Source of the DNA: Misgurnus anguillicaudatus
Taxonomy: Eukaryota; Chordata; Actinopteri; Cypriniformes; Cobitidae
Reading direction: 5' to 3'
Assembly: GCF_027580225.2 (NCBI RefSeq)
Contig: NC_073346.2
Coordinates: 13,232,001-13,296,000 of the forward strand
DNA length: 64,000 nucleotides
This document shows positions 12,801-27,800 of the stretch, one piece after another. Made by a program: the position numbers and the translations under genes. The notes under the pieces were generated by a model. It was not told where the DNA came from and ran no database searches. It saw nothing but the letters and a program-made list of their open reading frames with translations. Positions within the stretch are counted from its first letter, which is position 1, and each line of letters starts with the position of its first letter.

Positions 12801-15800
12801 ATGCAAAGATGCGTTTAGGCATCCTGCGGCGCGGTGCGTGAATGGCGCGGAATTGAGCGTTGCCGCGGGAAGCGCGCGAGTTGAAAAATCTGAACTTTGA
12901 CGGATTTCCACGCCCTGTTAACCAATCAGAACCTTGCTCTAGTAGTGACGTGATTACAGGAAGCGAGCGGAGTCTCAGCAGAGTCGCAGAATCCCCTCCC
13001 TTGACGCGAATTTCCGCGTGAAAGTCTCGAATGACTAGAATTTTACACGTGGCTTTCATGTGCGAATGAAGCGAGTAAACTCAAATGTTCAAGCGTCCAA
13101 CTACGCGCGAATATCGCGTTTTTGCCGCCTTTACCGCAGCTGGTGAATGCACCTTTACAATTCATTATGTAAGGTCTTTATACACCACTGATAATATAGT
13201 TATGTATATTATATTCCACTTCTGTCAAGAGATCCTTCTAAAAGTTAAACAATGCACATTTAAGGGATAGTATTTAGTAATATGGCAATCAAGGCTTTGA
13301 ACCGGTTCACGGAACGAAAACCAAAAACTTTTGATGTTTTGCAAGGAACAGAAACGAAACCAGAAACTTTCCAAAAATATATGTTCCGGAACAGAAACGT
13401 TTATTTAAAATAATGGTAACTGGTTAATACCGTTATTTTTTCATTCTTTGACAAGCTTGCCACCAGCAAGTAGCCTACTCAAGGCCAAGTCTCTAATGCT
13501 CAATCATCATAAGAGGTAAATATTGTAGGCTACCAAGTATCTCAAGATGTTTGTTTTTTACTAATTAGTGGTGTAACGGATCGCAGTTGATCCGTGATTC
13601 GTACAGATCACGACCCACGGTTCGGCTCGCATGCGATTTGCGGATTAATGCGCAAATTCTAATAGGGTGAAAGTTGATCATTTGCAAGTGTTTCAAAGGT
13701 TTGCAATTGTTAACACTTAAGTGATTTTAAACAATTTAACCACTAAAAGGCGCTAAAGTGAGCAATTTTCTGTATGCATAGACGCACATGCGGTTGAATG
13801 TGTCCGGTCCAACTCCAATCAAATGTGATTATCCCTATGCCCTTCAAAGATCAGAACTTTTAACGTGTAAACTTGAGAAAGAGTTGCGCTGCTGTGTCTC
13901 ATACATACTGTAGTCCATTAAAATACATTTGGTGAATAAAGCACTGGAAAACAACGCAATTTTCACTTTATGTGGGGCGACTGTTTATGCTGCATCTTCT
14001 TCCTGATGCGCCGTTTGGAATTCGTCCTTCGTGTGTGTGTGCGCGCGTGTTTAAGTGCACTCATTCAACAAATGTAGACATATCAGAATTACAGTTATGC
14101 CGCTTACATAATGTAGCCATTTTTAATGTTTGATGACAAGATAGAGACTTAAGGAAAATATGTAAACTAAGGGTGCGTCTCATTTCTCTGTCTTACCCCT
14201 TACCCCTACCCCTCGGTTTTGCGTTCATGTGAGGCGAAGTGGCGTCTCAATTCTCAGTTTGATCAAGGGCTAGGGCCAAGGCGTAGGTATACGTAGCCCT
14301 TGAAACGAAGTGTGATAAGGACCACACTTGAAAGAGAGGAGTAAACGTTAACGTAGGAATTTCTCAGGAGAGTCGGCATCAATATGTTTTATGGCTGAAC
14401 GTTGAACTGTCAAGGAGTCGCACAAATGAAAGTAACGTTATTTTCGGCAGTTTAATTGAGATTATATTATGACACACATGTTTTATGATACTTTTAATAA
14501 AATGTTCAAGTGGTTTTAATTGTAATGTTTTGTTTTAAATCGCTAGTTAAGGCGCTAGCTAGCAGCTAAGTTATGCGCTATTTGTTGAGCTCCGCTCAGG
14601 CAATCGATACCACACCTGAGACGACGGCATCTACTTTGTTTATGTCAACGCTTGTCTGTTTACGTAGCAGCCAGTTAGCGTCAAGGGAAGGTGACGCAAA
14701 AGGTAATCAAGTGGTGTCTCATTTTTTTAGACGAACGATCTGTCTTACTCCTTCCCCTTCACTCGGTTTTGAGGGGCAAGGGGAAGACGAAAACAAAGGG
14801 GAAGACAGAAAAATGAGATTGGCCCTAATAATTTAAATTTAATGTCCTAATGATCAGCCTACTTATTTGTATGTCCCACAGCTGACATGGAACGTTATTA
14901 ACCGGTTCAGGAACTTTATTTTTTGTTCTAACCGGTTCAGGAACGTCAGTTTTAGGGTTAAACCAAAAACCGGAAACGTTAAAATACTGTTTCTGTTCGG
15001 AACGAACCAATTGGGAAAAAAATCTGGTTCAAAGCCCTGATGGTAATGTGCATTCACAACTAGAAATTTTATCTTACGGCTTGTGGAAGTGTATCCAGTG
15101 AGGTTAAATGCTACAGGTTAAACTGATAACAAAAACAGGCCTGTCATTTAAAACGCTTCCATTTCCCACATTTTCCCACAACTCTCATTATTCCCTTTGC
15201 AACCTTCAGAATACAACTGGTCATTTTCTTTAATCATGTTCCTCTAATTCATCTATATTCCATTTGAACCCAGTCTTGAAAAACTGAAGCTCATAATTGG
15301 CCTCATTGCTGTCTTACGAACTTAGGACGTCTGTCATCACCACCAGCTATTCCTCTACAATAAACCCAAGGAACGAGATGTGATCTCCCTCTCCCTCCTC
15401 ATCTCCCTCTCTTCCTCATTTCCTCCATCTTTCTCCAACTCCAGGCAGTGTTGTACTGATGAGGTGTGTCAGAAGTGACCCGGCGTTCCATCTCCCACAG
15501 AGAAAGCGTTGCCTCGCTTTTCTCATAAACACTTTTCTAATTAGCTGTGCAGCATCTGCCGCATGCAGCCCTGTCAGATGAGCGCTGCTGCTGCCGCCTG
15601 CCTCAGACGTGTCAGACCGGACACGTTGTGCCTAGCCTCTTTCTGGTCCGAGCAGACACGTGGAGTTTTCCTTACACACTGATAAGGGGATGTTTTTAAC
15701 TCAATGAGACGGCAGTGAGGAGAGACATCTCTGTTCTAGGATTGGTTCTCTGGGGGTTTCTGATGGAGGAGGGGTTTGAGTCTGCTGAAAGCTTCACTGG

Positions 15801-18800
15801 TGTTTTTAATTTTGAAGGTTGAGATAAGAATGTTTCTTTTTAGAGGCCTTGCGAAATGTCTTGGTTGTATATTCGTTTGCATAATGGCGGTGATAAATAT
15901 TAAATGCTACTGCTGTTAACTGATAATTCTCACTCTGTACTTTAACAATGTTTTGTGGCAGTTTCCTAGCTTTTTCGGACTTCATGTTTGTGCTTTTGAG
16001 TTTTTATGAGAGCTTCATGGTGACTGGTTTTCTATAAGTTTGTTGGTCTAGGCCAGTGGTCTTCAATATTTTTTCATGAGAGCCACACTGATAGGTCAGA
16101 GTCAATAGCAGAGCCGCCCTTACCTTAAGTATCGAAAGTTACATCCAGTCATAAATAGCATGTCTGCTTATTTGGGCTGTCACAATTAATCGTGCAAATA
16201 CGTGTTTTCTCAATGAATGAATTACGGTGAAATCTCGCCACATCCAAAAGCCAGAGAGCGCTCTTGAGCAGAAACTCCAATGAACTGCCACAGAAGAAGT
16301 AGCATTACAAACGCTATTCCAGGAAATTTCTAGAAGAATATTTATATCGCCGTTCTTTGGATTGTTTCAGGTATTTTCATGATAATAAAGAATATTTTGA
16401 ATTAATTTGTTTAACAAGTGTTGCTTTATAAATGCACGTTATAAACAACTCCGACTCATAATGATTGATAAGGACTTCTTACTGACCAAAACACCATAGT
16501 ACACGCACAAGCTGGGCATGAAAAAAAAAAATCGCAGCCTTGCGATTCAGAAGCAATTTTAGACAAGTCTTTTCAATGGGACACGCAATTTATCGTTACA
16601 GCCCTACTGCTTATCAATCTGTTGCAATGCAATAAATAAGAGGGCGAATCATTCTTTCTCATTTACCATTCAAATTGACAAGATGATTTCCCTTAATGAC
16701 AAAAACAGAATTTTATAGCATTCTATAATATGCGTATGCAGTGCCCCCCGAACCACTAGGGGGGCACCTTTCTCTTAATTTTATTCGGCGCTGCACAGAA
16801 CGATTGGCAAGTGACACTTCATGGGCCAGTTGTAATAGTTGGAGCTAACACTTTTGGGTGTAATAATAAATAAATAAAGATTGAAGTAACCTGAATATTT
16901 AGCTTGTTAGTTTGCTTTTGGCTACAGCAGATGACTGTAATGCCTGTTTTACACATACTCCGTATTCAGTGCGTATTTTTTTACGTACCCATGTTAACGG
17001 TTAGAGCTTTCACACAGCATACGTATGCGGTAAGTCCGGTCTGTTGCAGATGCAGTGCGGTGCAGCAATGCTGCAGTCGTTTCCACACCTAGTGTATTTT
17101 TGCTGTACTACATGCGCTGATTTAAAGTGATAGCGCATGTTTAGTCTTCAAAATTTTTGCCGGGATTCTCGCGTATTTTAACATTCTTTCCCGCAATCAT
17201 AGCATTTAAATAATTTCCTGTATTTCTCCCATATTTTTAGTCTATTTATAAAAAAATCCACTAGCCGTATTTGCGTATCCGGTAAAGCAGGCGAGAAAAA
17301 GGATAAACTTAGAGGATGGGGAGGATGACGATCCGCATGCAAAGCTAGAACCGCCACGCGCATTAGTGCGCACATATGCCCGCCAGTGTACACAAACTCA
17401 CACATTTGGATGTGCTGGCTAATGCAGTGGTTATAAACTGGGGGCCGCGAGATGGTGCCAGGGGGGCCCTAGTTTTATGACGTTTTATAAAATGCATTGA
17501 TTTATCATGAATTCTGTGTAATTAAACAATAAAAAATAATAAGCCAACTAACCAACAGCACTACTAGGTATAATTTTATATATTTTGTTTCATTAAAATA
17601 TTACATTTTAAAACATAAATTTTCTTTGGGGGGGCCGCGAAAAAATGCACTGTACACAAGGGGGTCCGCACGCTGAAAAAGTTTGGGAACCACTGGGCTA
17701 ATGCATGTGGCCGGGTGTGCATTTTTTTACTTTCTGTGTAGGGAAACGCTGCTGTTTGTAACTCAGAAGGTGTTAAGGAATGCAACATCTGCGACCTACA
17801 CTGCAAAAAATGATTTTCAGTATTTTTGTCTTGTTTTCAGTAAAAATATCTAAAAATTCTTGAGTTGGGGTGCTTTTTCTTGATGAGCGAAATGACCCAA
17901 TAAAATAAGTCTAGTTTTTAGATCAAAAATATCAAATTTAAGTGAATTTTTGCATAAAACAAGCAAAAAAAAAAAAATCTGCCAATGTAAGCAAAAAATC
18001 TTGAAAATTTTTCTTAAACACTAAATTCATGAAAAATTAGCTTACCCCATTGGCAGATTTTTTTTTGCTTGTTTTACAAAATCTCTTAAATTTGATATTT
18101 GTCTGAAAACTAGACTTATTTTCTTGGATCGTTTTGCCCGTCAAGAAAACGCATCTTAATTTAAGATTTTTTAGACATTTTTACTGAAAACAAGACAAAA
18201 ATACTAAGAATTTTTTTCTTGAAAATAATTTTTTTGCAGTGATATACACTGCAAACAATGATTTTCTTACTTCATATTTTTGTCTTGTTTTTAGTACAAA
18301 TGTCTAAAGATTCTTAAATCAAGATGCACTTTTTGATAAGCAAAATGACCCAAGAAAATAAATCTAGTTTTCAGACAAAAAATATACAATTTAAGTGTGC
18401 TTAAAACAAGTAAAAAATCTGCCAACAGGGTTTGAAAAATTTACATTATTGTTTCTTGAATTAAGTGTTTAAGAAAAAAAAGGAAACTTATTTCAAGATT
18501 TTTTTATTTTAAATTTGTTCAATTTGATTTTTTTTTGTTTAAAAACTAGAATTATTTTCTTATGTCACTTTGCTCATCAAGAAAATGCATCTTGATTAAG
18601 AATTGTCAGATATTGTGAGGATAAATGTGAGGATATTTATTTCTATATGAGACATTAATTGCAGTTAAATACTCTTGTCTATATTATGCAAATATATAAA
18701 TAGTAGGAAATGTATAATACTGCAAAACCTTATACAACCTTGCCTGTCACCTACATTTTCTCTTCAGGAAGTTATCCTGCTAATTTATATTATGATATAT

Positions 18801-21800
18801 GTGGAGATAAATAGGCCTATGATCCATCCCTATAGGCTAGAGACAGGCTAGAGATTATAAACACCCTTAATCCACACTTCTTATCTACCTTATCAGATAA
18901 TATCTAAAGTATATTTTTATGTGAAAGTATGCCAGAGGGGTTTTGTTGGTTAACTTATGATATAGTTAATTTTAGTAACCCTGGTTAAGGTGGGGCTTTT
19001 CTCGTATGTCTGATCCTTATAGTGCTTTATTCTTAGAAATGTAAAATCCATTTATCAGAAAATCTGCTGAACTATCATCTGTCTTATAGACCCTCATCGG
19101 AGCTCATTTGACACCTCTTTTTGCAGTGACTCGCCTAATTCATATATTCAAGGGCTTGATAATTGAATGATAATTTGAAAATGTTATCGCAGAGCAGAAA
19201 TAAATATGGCCTCATTCTGTGGGTCCATTATAGCAGGTTCACAAATCACGGCGTTACAGTTCGAAGTGCCAGGATAACAAAATTCCACTAAAGGATAAAA
19301 TGTTACCCTGTCACTTCTGTTGTTCTCAGTCATTCAGTCAAAAAACGATCTCCCATAGGCTTCCAATTATAACCCCATGCATGAAAACCCGCGTGCACAC
19401 AGCACGTAAATGAAATTTATTGTGGAAATCACCGTTCCCTTTCCTCATTTCGATTCTTTCTCAAGTAAAGTAGTGGCCAGCACGCCGTGTCCGACTCATA
19501 TTGGGCTTCTTGATCCTAACATCTCAGAAGAAACAGTTTTGTAAATCACACTTGTGTCTCCAGGTTTTCATTTTCGCTCACGTGCTTCCTCACCAGAGCG
19601 TCCCTGACATCCGACAACAATCCCTTCTGAGAGAGTGAAAACGATAGCCTTTTGGAAGGGGGGAAATTTATTGCGGGCTAATCCAATCTGGCAGCAATGG
19701 AGCGCAGAGGCATCCGTGCACTTGTAAATACCAAGGTTGTCATTATCGAACCCTGTCCTGGCAGTCAGCGGGGGAGTGCTGGAAAATAAAGGTGCTCTTG
19801 TCAGAAACCACCAGGCTATTGTGATGAGGAGTTGTGGCTTGCTTGTCACCTAAAACATAAAATTGGACATATGAAATGTGTGAAATATGTGATGGAGCGG
19901 TTTACTTTTAAATCAAGGCACACATTTATTACTGTCAACCTAAAAGCTGCAAAGTCTTGTGATAGCAATTACAATTCATAACAATAAAACTGTGCCTTAC
20001 ATCACTACAGTGTATTCACTTTGATACAGTAAACTCTTTAGCTTTGTCCATCACTACTGTGATGAGAACCAATAAGTAAAATAGAAAAATAAATATTGAA
20101 TTGCACAAAACAATTACATTGAACAACCAACAATCTTAATATGTTACTGTAGCTCAATTGGTAGTAGTCTGGCGTGTTGACTCATTTGTCCTCAGGCATA
20201 TCTATGCTTTTTGTCCTTCAAAAAGGACACAGACTATTAAAGTAATAAATCGTGGTTCATATGTGTGGTATAAAATATAGGCTGTTGGGAGGGGTGATCT
20301 AGTCTCGCTTAGCCAGACCTTCAAACTGACAGCGGAAGGTCTGGGAACATGGCTGCTTTGTATGGCCAAGGGCCACCCAAGAGGCCATGTGGCTGACAGG
20401 TAAAGCACCCAGTCATGTTTCATTTTGTGAAATGTTTAGAGGTGAGGAAATGTCCAATAGTAACAGACCAGTGGTCATTTATGATCATTTCAAAAGTTTA
20501 CGACAATAATAATGAGGTTATGTTCTGTACCTTGCATATTTTTAAGAAATATGAATCTTGATGAATTCTCGTTGTCGTTAATGTAAACACAACAGCTTTC
20601 TTCATTGATCAGACAGCTCTGTGTTGATTCAAGAATGCGACACATACAGTATGTCCCATATACATCCTGTAGAATTTAACCAATCAAAGGACTACTTTAA
20701 ATCTGCCAAAGTGTTTTCAGTTGAGTGTGCCGTATGCATCAGACATTCAGTCAGCAGTTCGTGGACATGACGTCTCACTGTAAAAAAAGATTTCTCACTC
20801 TTAAAGGACAAGTCCGGTATTTTACACTTAAAGCCCTGTTTTCAGATTGTTTATGATGAAATAGAATGGTTTTGAAATACCGTACCTCACAGCACATCTA
20901 ATACGTCAGTGGAGTTGGACAAAAACAACGATAAAACCTGTTGGAAAGCATCTTTTTCAGCGATTTTTGTGTGAGCATATCAGTGAACACCCCTGACCAC
21001 TCTGTGAGTTTCATGTCTTTGTAAACGAAAGTTTAATGCATTTTATAAAACGGCTCGTTCTGGTTCTTCATTCTGATTGGTTGAAACGCGTTCTAAGCCG
21101 TGATAAAATACCTCAGTAAACCCACGGTTCAGACCACATCACAAGTATCACTGCGCCACTGTTGCTGTGTACTGATTTATGAAAATAAACACCACAGTCT
21201 TTAATAATTTTTTAATTTTCCTATCTTTGCACAATTATGGCGATATCCAGATAAAGTCAATAAATATTGTTGAGTCATTTCGTCAATAAAGAGAAAACGT
21301 TCTCTGAGTTGTTTTGTCTTATTGATATTTCCGCTATTATCCACTAGATGGCAATCTTACCCAACTTAAACACTGACGCATTCACTCGACACAACAGTGT
21401 TGAATCTGATCTCTTACAAAAGTTCTTCACAAAAATGGAATTATCTCCGCTTTTAGCTGAAAATTTGAGAGGTGATAACTGATAAGAGAACAAATGAAGG
21501 TAGGATTAAACGTTTTTTTTGTTGTTGTTGGAAAGCGGATGGACTGTTCTTTCATTTGATATTTTATGTTTATTTAAAGAAGATAATTTTTCTGTAAGGC
21601 ATTAAACTAAAACTGGGTGGCAACTTAAAAAAAACGCTGACGGGGAAAGAGTTAAGCATGCTTCCAAGCATATTTGATCATCACTTCAACAGTTGCACGA
21701 TATAAATGTTAATGTATATTTTAGATGAATGTTGATATATAAAAATAAACACCACAGTCTTTAATCATATTTTCATTGTCTTTGCTGCGTCTGTGTTGGT

Positions 21801-24800
21801 TGTGAACTGCGCTCTGTTGCAGTCACACTTGATTCTGAGAAACTACTTTGTTTGGCGGAAGAGTAATATTTGTACTAATATAATTACAACTTATTTGTGT
21901 TTTATTTTGTGAAACCTTGCTATGCATATGATGTAACCTTTTTATAAACGCCATAAACCCCGCAAAGCAGTGGGTTACCAGTGCATTTTATAACAGCTAA
22001 CTTCGACTTGCCTGAAAAGTCCGCTCCCCTTCTCCCTCTCATAATGGGAGAGGGAGGGTGTTACTGCGCCGAGTCGAAGTACTCCCAAAAGTGCTATTAA
22101 GCCATATAATATAGTTCCTCTTTTAAATCCGCTTAGAAAAGCGCTACATGTTATTTTTTACCACCAAACTTGCTCGTATAACTACTCGTCTTAAATAGGA
22201 AAAACGTTGATGTGTTTGGTCACTTCTAACTTTATCTCTTAATGGTACCATTGAATGAATGGGGCTAAGCTAAATGCTATCGAAGCGTCGCAGCGCGCTC
22301 CAGCGCTTACGTGCACGCACACAGATGATAGAGGGATGTATCAACAATTCTTAGTTAAGGTAATAACATATTTTAATATTGAAAATGAGTAGACTATTCC
22401 TTTAAAGGGACACACCACTGTTTTTAAAAATATGCTCATTTTCCAGCTCTCACTTTTAGCATACTGTAGCTTAGCATAATTCATTGAATCTGATTAGACC
22501 ATTAGCATCGCACTAAAAAATAGCCATAGAGTTTCGATATTTTTCCTATTTAAAACTTGACTCTTCTGTAGTTACATTGTGAACTAAGACCAACGGAAAT
22601 TAAAAGTTGCAATTTTCTAGGTAGTTATGGTTATGAACTATACTCTCATTCTGCCGTAATAAACAAGGATTTTGCTGCCGTAACATGGTTGCAGGAGGCA
22701 CAATGATATTACGTAGTGCCCGAAAATAGTCCCCTGCTATTGAAAGATACTAAGGGGACTCTTTTCGGCTGCTTGCATAATATAATTGCGCCTGCTGCAG
22801 CCATGTTATGGCAGAATGAGAGTATAGTTCCTAACCATATCTGCTTAGAAAATAGCAACCTTCAATTTTCTGTCAGTCTTAGTACACAATGTAACTACAG
22901 AAGAGTCAAGTTTCAAACAGGAGAAATATCGAAGCTCTTTGGTTATTTTTGTAGGCGCAATGCTAATTGTCTAATCAGATCCAATGGATTATGCTAAGCT
23001 ATGCTAAAAGTGGTAGCGGCAGACCCGGAGATCGGCTGAATGGATGCCAAAACGGTAAGAATCAAATGTTTGGAGCTGGAAAATGAGCATATTTTCAAAA
23101 TGTGAAGTGTCCCTTTAAGTTTAACTCATCATTTTAAGGCAACCAGGTAACTTACACATCAAGCACAAGACATAATTTAAACGTTGTTGTTTTTTTGGGC
23201 TAAATCAAGTCATTGCCTTCCTTTAGCCCAAAAACAATGTCTAAAAGATGTCTTGTGCTTGGTGGGTACTTTTTTTAATTGAACCAATTTTTTTTTCATT
23301 GGGAGAATGAGACTACTGATCTAACCAAAGGTCAACACGTTATATAGTTTTAAGAGTCCTTCCAAAGTCTGTGGTGGGGTAAGCTTTGTTACTGAGGCAT
23401 ACAGTATACAATGTCTGCTGCTCCCATTCCATTTGGACTTATATTTTGTTCGATTGTTGAAACAGAAAATTGCTGTCTATTAATGCTTTGCACAGCCTGG
23501 GCTCTGCAGTCAAATCCCCTCCCTTTTATTAACACTGAGAAAGTGTAAGAATCATTCCTTTGAACTTGAGGCTCAATCAAATGAATTACACACCTGAAAA
23601 TGCTCTCTCCTCAAATTGCTCCATAGATTCTAAGAGATGAGCTTTGCATTAAAGGCGCTGTAAATTAGGGTAAAGCTCAATTCAGCTTGACCCTCTTGGC
23701 TGAATAGAAAATGAGAACTAGAAGGACGTGCTAAATTACAGCACAGATGACATTCACAGCAATCAGTTGAATTTCTTTACTCGGTTTCTCTTTCTTTCTG
23801 ATTTGACTTGGCATGTCATTGTGTTTATGTAAGATATTAGTTGACCCTTTAGATGTGATGATTAATGCTCTGTTTATAAAATATGCAGACCCATACAGCA
23901 AAAAAAAATTTTAATTCAAGTATAATTTCAAAATATACAAAAAATGGGCAAAAAATATATTGTCGCTGCCCGATGAAACTCACGTATGTCCAAAACGGTT
24001 ACTTTTCGGGAAGTGAAAAAAAAACGTATTTCAAAAGCAGTTGAATGTAGCGTTGTCATACTTGGTACGGCATCTTTACATGTAATCATATTCTTGCCAG
24101 TGTAATGATATAATCCACATTTGACCAAAATTGAGTTTAAATGGACATACGTGCATATTTTACAGTAACGGTGGTCGATACACGTTTTTCCGATCATTAA
24201 TCAGAATGGCCAAGTGACATATAAATACGCTCCGTTTATTAAATAGCCTACGTCTTATTTATTAAATTTATTAAATGTCTCTTGAAAACTATGAAGGGGC
24301 AATGAATCAATACACTGACATGGTAATGCTAGACAGATACTTTGTTTGCACAGTCCTACCGTAATTTTGTCACTCCTAGACGTACGTCTGGCGTCAGGGG
24401 GGAAACGGTTACCTCGATGAAATAAAGTCATTGTCTCACCAGGCTATGTTTATTCGGCTATCCAGCTCTGAGCTTTGATGAAACTTCACGAGACCGGCGA
24501 GATGCTTCCACAGGGCGGGAGTAAAAATATACAATAAGCTTAACTTTCTACATAATGTATTTATCATATACATTTTTTAAAACATATATATTTTGTATTT
24601 AATCTTATTAGTGGTTCTCTTAAAGGTCCAGTATGTAGATTTTTTTGTGGCATCAAGACGTTTTGCAACTGATGGCTCAGTTCACAGCTCACCCTTCCCT
24701 TTGGAAATGCATAGTGAAGCTACGGTATCCACCACAGGACAAAAAGTGATCCATTTAGTATAAACGGCTCATTCTAAGCTAGTATAAACAATTTAGTTCA

Positions 24801-27800
24801 TTACTGATAATATAGTTATGCATATTATGTTGCATTTCTGTCAATAGATTCTACTAAAAGTTACACAATGCACCCCAAAGAAAATAAAATGCAAAAATGT
24901 ATGGTTGTTTAGGCATTTTTGCAAGAATAATAATAATGAATTCACCCATTGAATCTTGGAGAAGCACAGCTTTAGTTTTTAGTCTCAGTCACACATATCT
25001 TTTAACTGGACTCAAAGGGATTTAAAGCTTTTAGTTTAGTTGACATTTTCTGTATCGACGAGTCTCAAAAGAGATTTACCAGGAATTTCCCTGAGCAGAA
25101 AACATCTTTGTGTTGATTTCAGTGCCAATTACCATTCAACACAGTACTGTAGAGTCACTTAGCAACTAATTCAAAGCCAAGATTAAATGTTGCATTAAGG
25201 GGCTCTGGGCATCTAAACAAGCTTACTTAAATGATTTTAATGCTGACTGTAGTTTGCGCTTTTATTTGTTCAGTAAGTGCAGGTTTAACACCTGTTGTTT
25301 GCTTCTCAGTCCCAGTTCTTTTTTTACCGAGCGTGCTAGTTAAGTAGTCGATTGCATTCTCATTGGAGTTTAATCCAGTGTGTTCTCTCTAGTCTTCTGT
25401 TCAAACTTAACTTTCAGCCTGTGGTATAATTGCTGGGTGCATTTCCTTCCCACACTGCTGGGCTCCGTGCAATTTTCTCACTGTTTGCTTTTTCATCCGT
25501 GTCTAATTTGAGAGACGCGCCTCAGCAGAAATACGTGCAGGTTTGTTTGTGTGTGTGTGTGTGTGTGGTGAGAGGCAGGGAGGAACCGGCTCGCTCGCTG
25601 GGAGATGTTCAGGCATTGATTGTATAGAAGTGTGCGGTGCTGGTTGCAAACAAGTTAATTAACAGTGTTTGTTAATTAGCATGGGCTCGGGGGCAAAGAT
25701 GAGCTGTCACTGCCGGTGCTGCGCATCTCACCCTCTCACAAGCTCATTTTTCTCATTGAGATGAGGAGAGGCTGTTCTTGACAAGCTATTATTATAGACG
25801 TGGCCGTGCTGTTTGCAGAGTAGCAATTTTTTAGTGCAAGAATAGTCATTGAATGATCTTTGGTCTTGTGATTCGTTTAATGAGCGCACCGCAGTTTGTC
25901 TGGGTTTGTCGGGACATTTTAAGCAGTATGAGTCCATTATTTAGCCAAACTCTTCTTTAAAGGAACTGTTTTGACCAAAATTAATTTTGTGTCCTTATTT
26001 ACTCAAACTACTTTATATTAAACCATTTGCGCTGAATGTTATGCTATGTACAAAGCGTATATTTGTTTTTCGTATCTTCGTGATTACCACACTTGCCGAA
26101 AGCAACATTGCGCGATGAGGAGTATCTTCACACACAACGTCAACAACAACAGAATACACGGAAAAGCCAAATGCCGACATGGCGCACAATCCACAAGTTT
26201 GATTTTCAAGAAAAAAAAATCTTAGTGTTTTTGTCTTGATTTCAGTAAAAGTATCTAAAAATTTTTAAATTAAGATGCTTTTTCTTGATAAGCAAAACGA
26301 CCCAAGAAAATAAGTCCAGTTTTTAGACACAAAGCATCAAATTTAAGCGATTTTGTGCATAAAACAAACCAAAAAATCTGCCAATGGGGAATTTTTTTTT
26401 AATTTAGTGTTTAAAATCAAGATTTTTTGCTTAACTTTTTGGCAGATTTTTTTGCTTGTTTTATGCACAAATTCACTTAAATTTGATATTTTTCCTAAAA
26501 ACTAGACTTATTTTCTTGAGTCGTTTTGCTCATCAAGAAAAAAAAACATCTTCATTTACGAATGTTTAGATAGTTTTACTGAAAACAAGACAAAAATACT
26601 ACGAATTTTTTTCTTGAAAATAATTTTTTCCAGTGTACAACTCATTGAACACTGCAAACATGACTTTCTTACTTAGTATTTTTGTTTTAAGTACAAATAC
26701 ACTGCAAAAAATTATTTTCAAGAAAAAAATTCTACGTCAACCCACATGTCAAATGAACATTGCGAGGCTGTGCGTTCGACTGTGTGTTTACGCTCACGTA
26801 TGTCTTTTTTTAGTAAATACTTTTTTGACTCATACTTGGCGTTCACTTAAAGCCCTGATATATTTAATTATTAATACAAAATAATAGTATTAATAAATGT
26901 AACAGTGTTGAATTTTGGTGTGTAACTTGCATTACACACAGTTTGTGTATTATATATTTTTTTCAAATAATGTGCATTGTTGGAAATAGGTGTTGTACTT
27001 TTCTAAGCAATTGAACCTATCCAGCAGAATGTAAACCCCCTAATCTTGCATTGATGGAAAAAGACCTGAGCCATACTGTAACCTGAGACCAAAGTAGGAT
27101 AGACTGGGAATGTTTTGATTTGGGCAAAAGAACAACCAGCCACAACACCCCAAGCATCACACTGGAATATTTTCCACAGGCAAATGTCACTCGATCATCT
27201 TCAGGAGATCTGAAATTCTACGTAGTGATGTAATTTTTTAAGGCTATTTTTTGCAGTGGATGTGTTCAGTGTAATGAGCAAAAGTAATGGTTGTAACAGT
27301 GGTTGATCAAAAACATTTTTAAATGGGTAATAGTGCTGCCTCACGATTAGTCGCGACTAATCGTTTGCAGAATAAAAGTTTTTGTTTACATAATATATGT
27401 GTGTGTACTGTGTATAATAATTATGTATACATACACACACACACAGACACACATGTATTTAATTAAGAAATATTTGCATGTGTATATACATGTTTATATT
27501 TATATATAATTTATATTATATATAAATATAAATATTTATTATATTAATATTTTTTTCCTTAAAATTCTACATGTATGTGTGTGTATTTATATATACATAA
27601 TTATTATACACAGTACACACACACATATATTATGTAAACAAAAACTTTTATTCTGCAAACGATTAAGCTGGGCGTACACGGTGCGAATTCTGACGGTCGG
27701 AACGTCGTGAGCTCTCGCACACGACACGAGTGAGTTTATGCGAAAATAATTCGTACGCAGTCACACACGACAAGATTTTACTGTAGGACTTGAGGAATTC

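Noticed and set aside
22716..22997. 93-codon frame
   Set aside because: It lies in the arms of the foldback 22406-23114 and has no domain.
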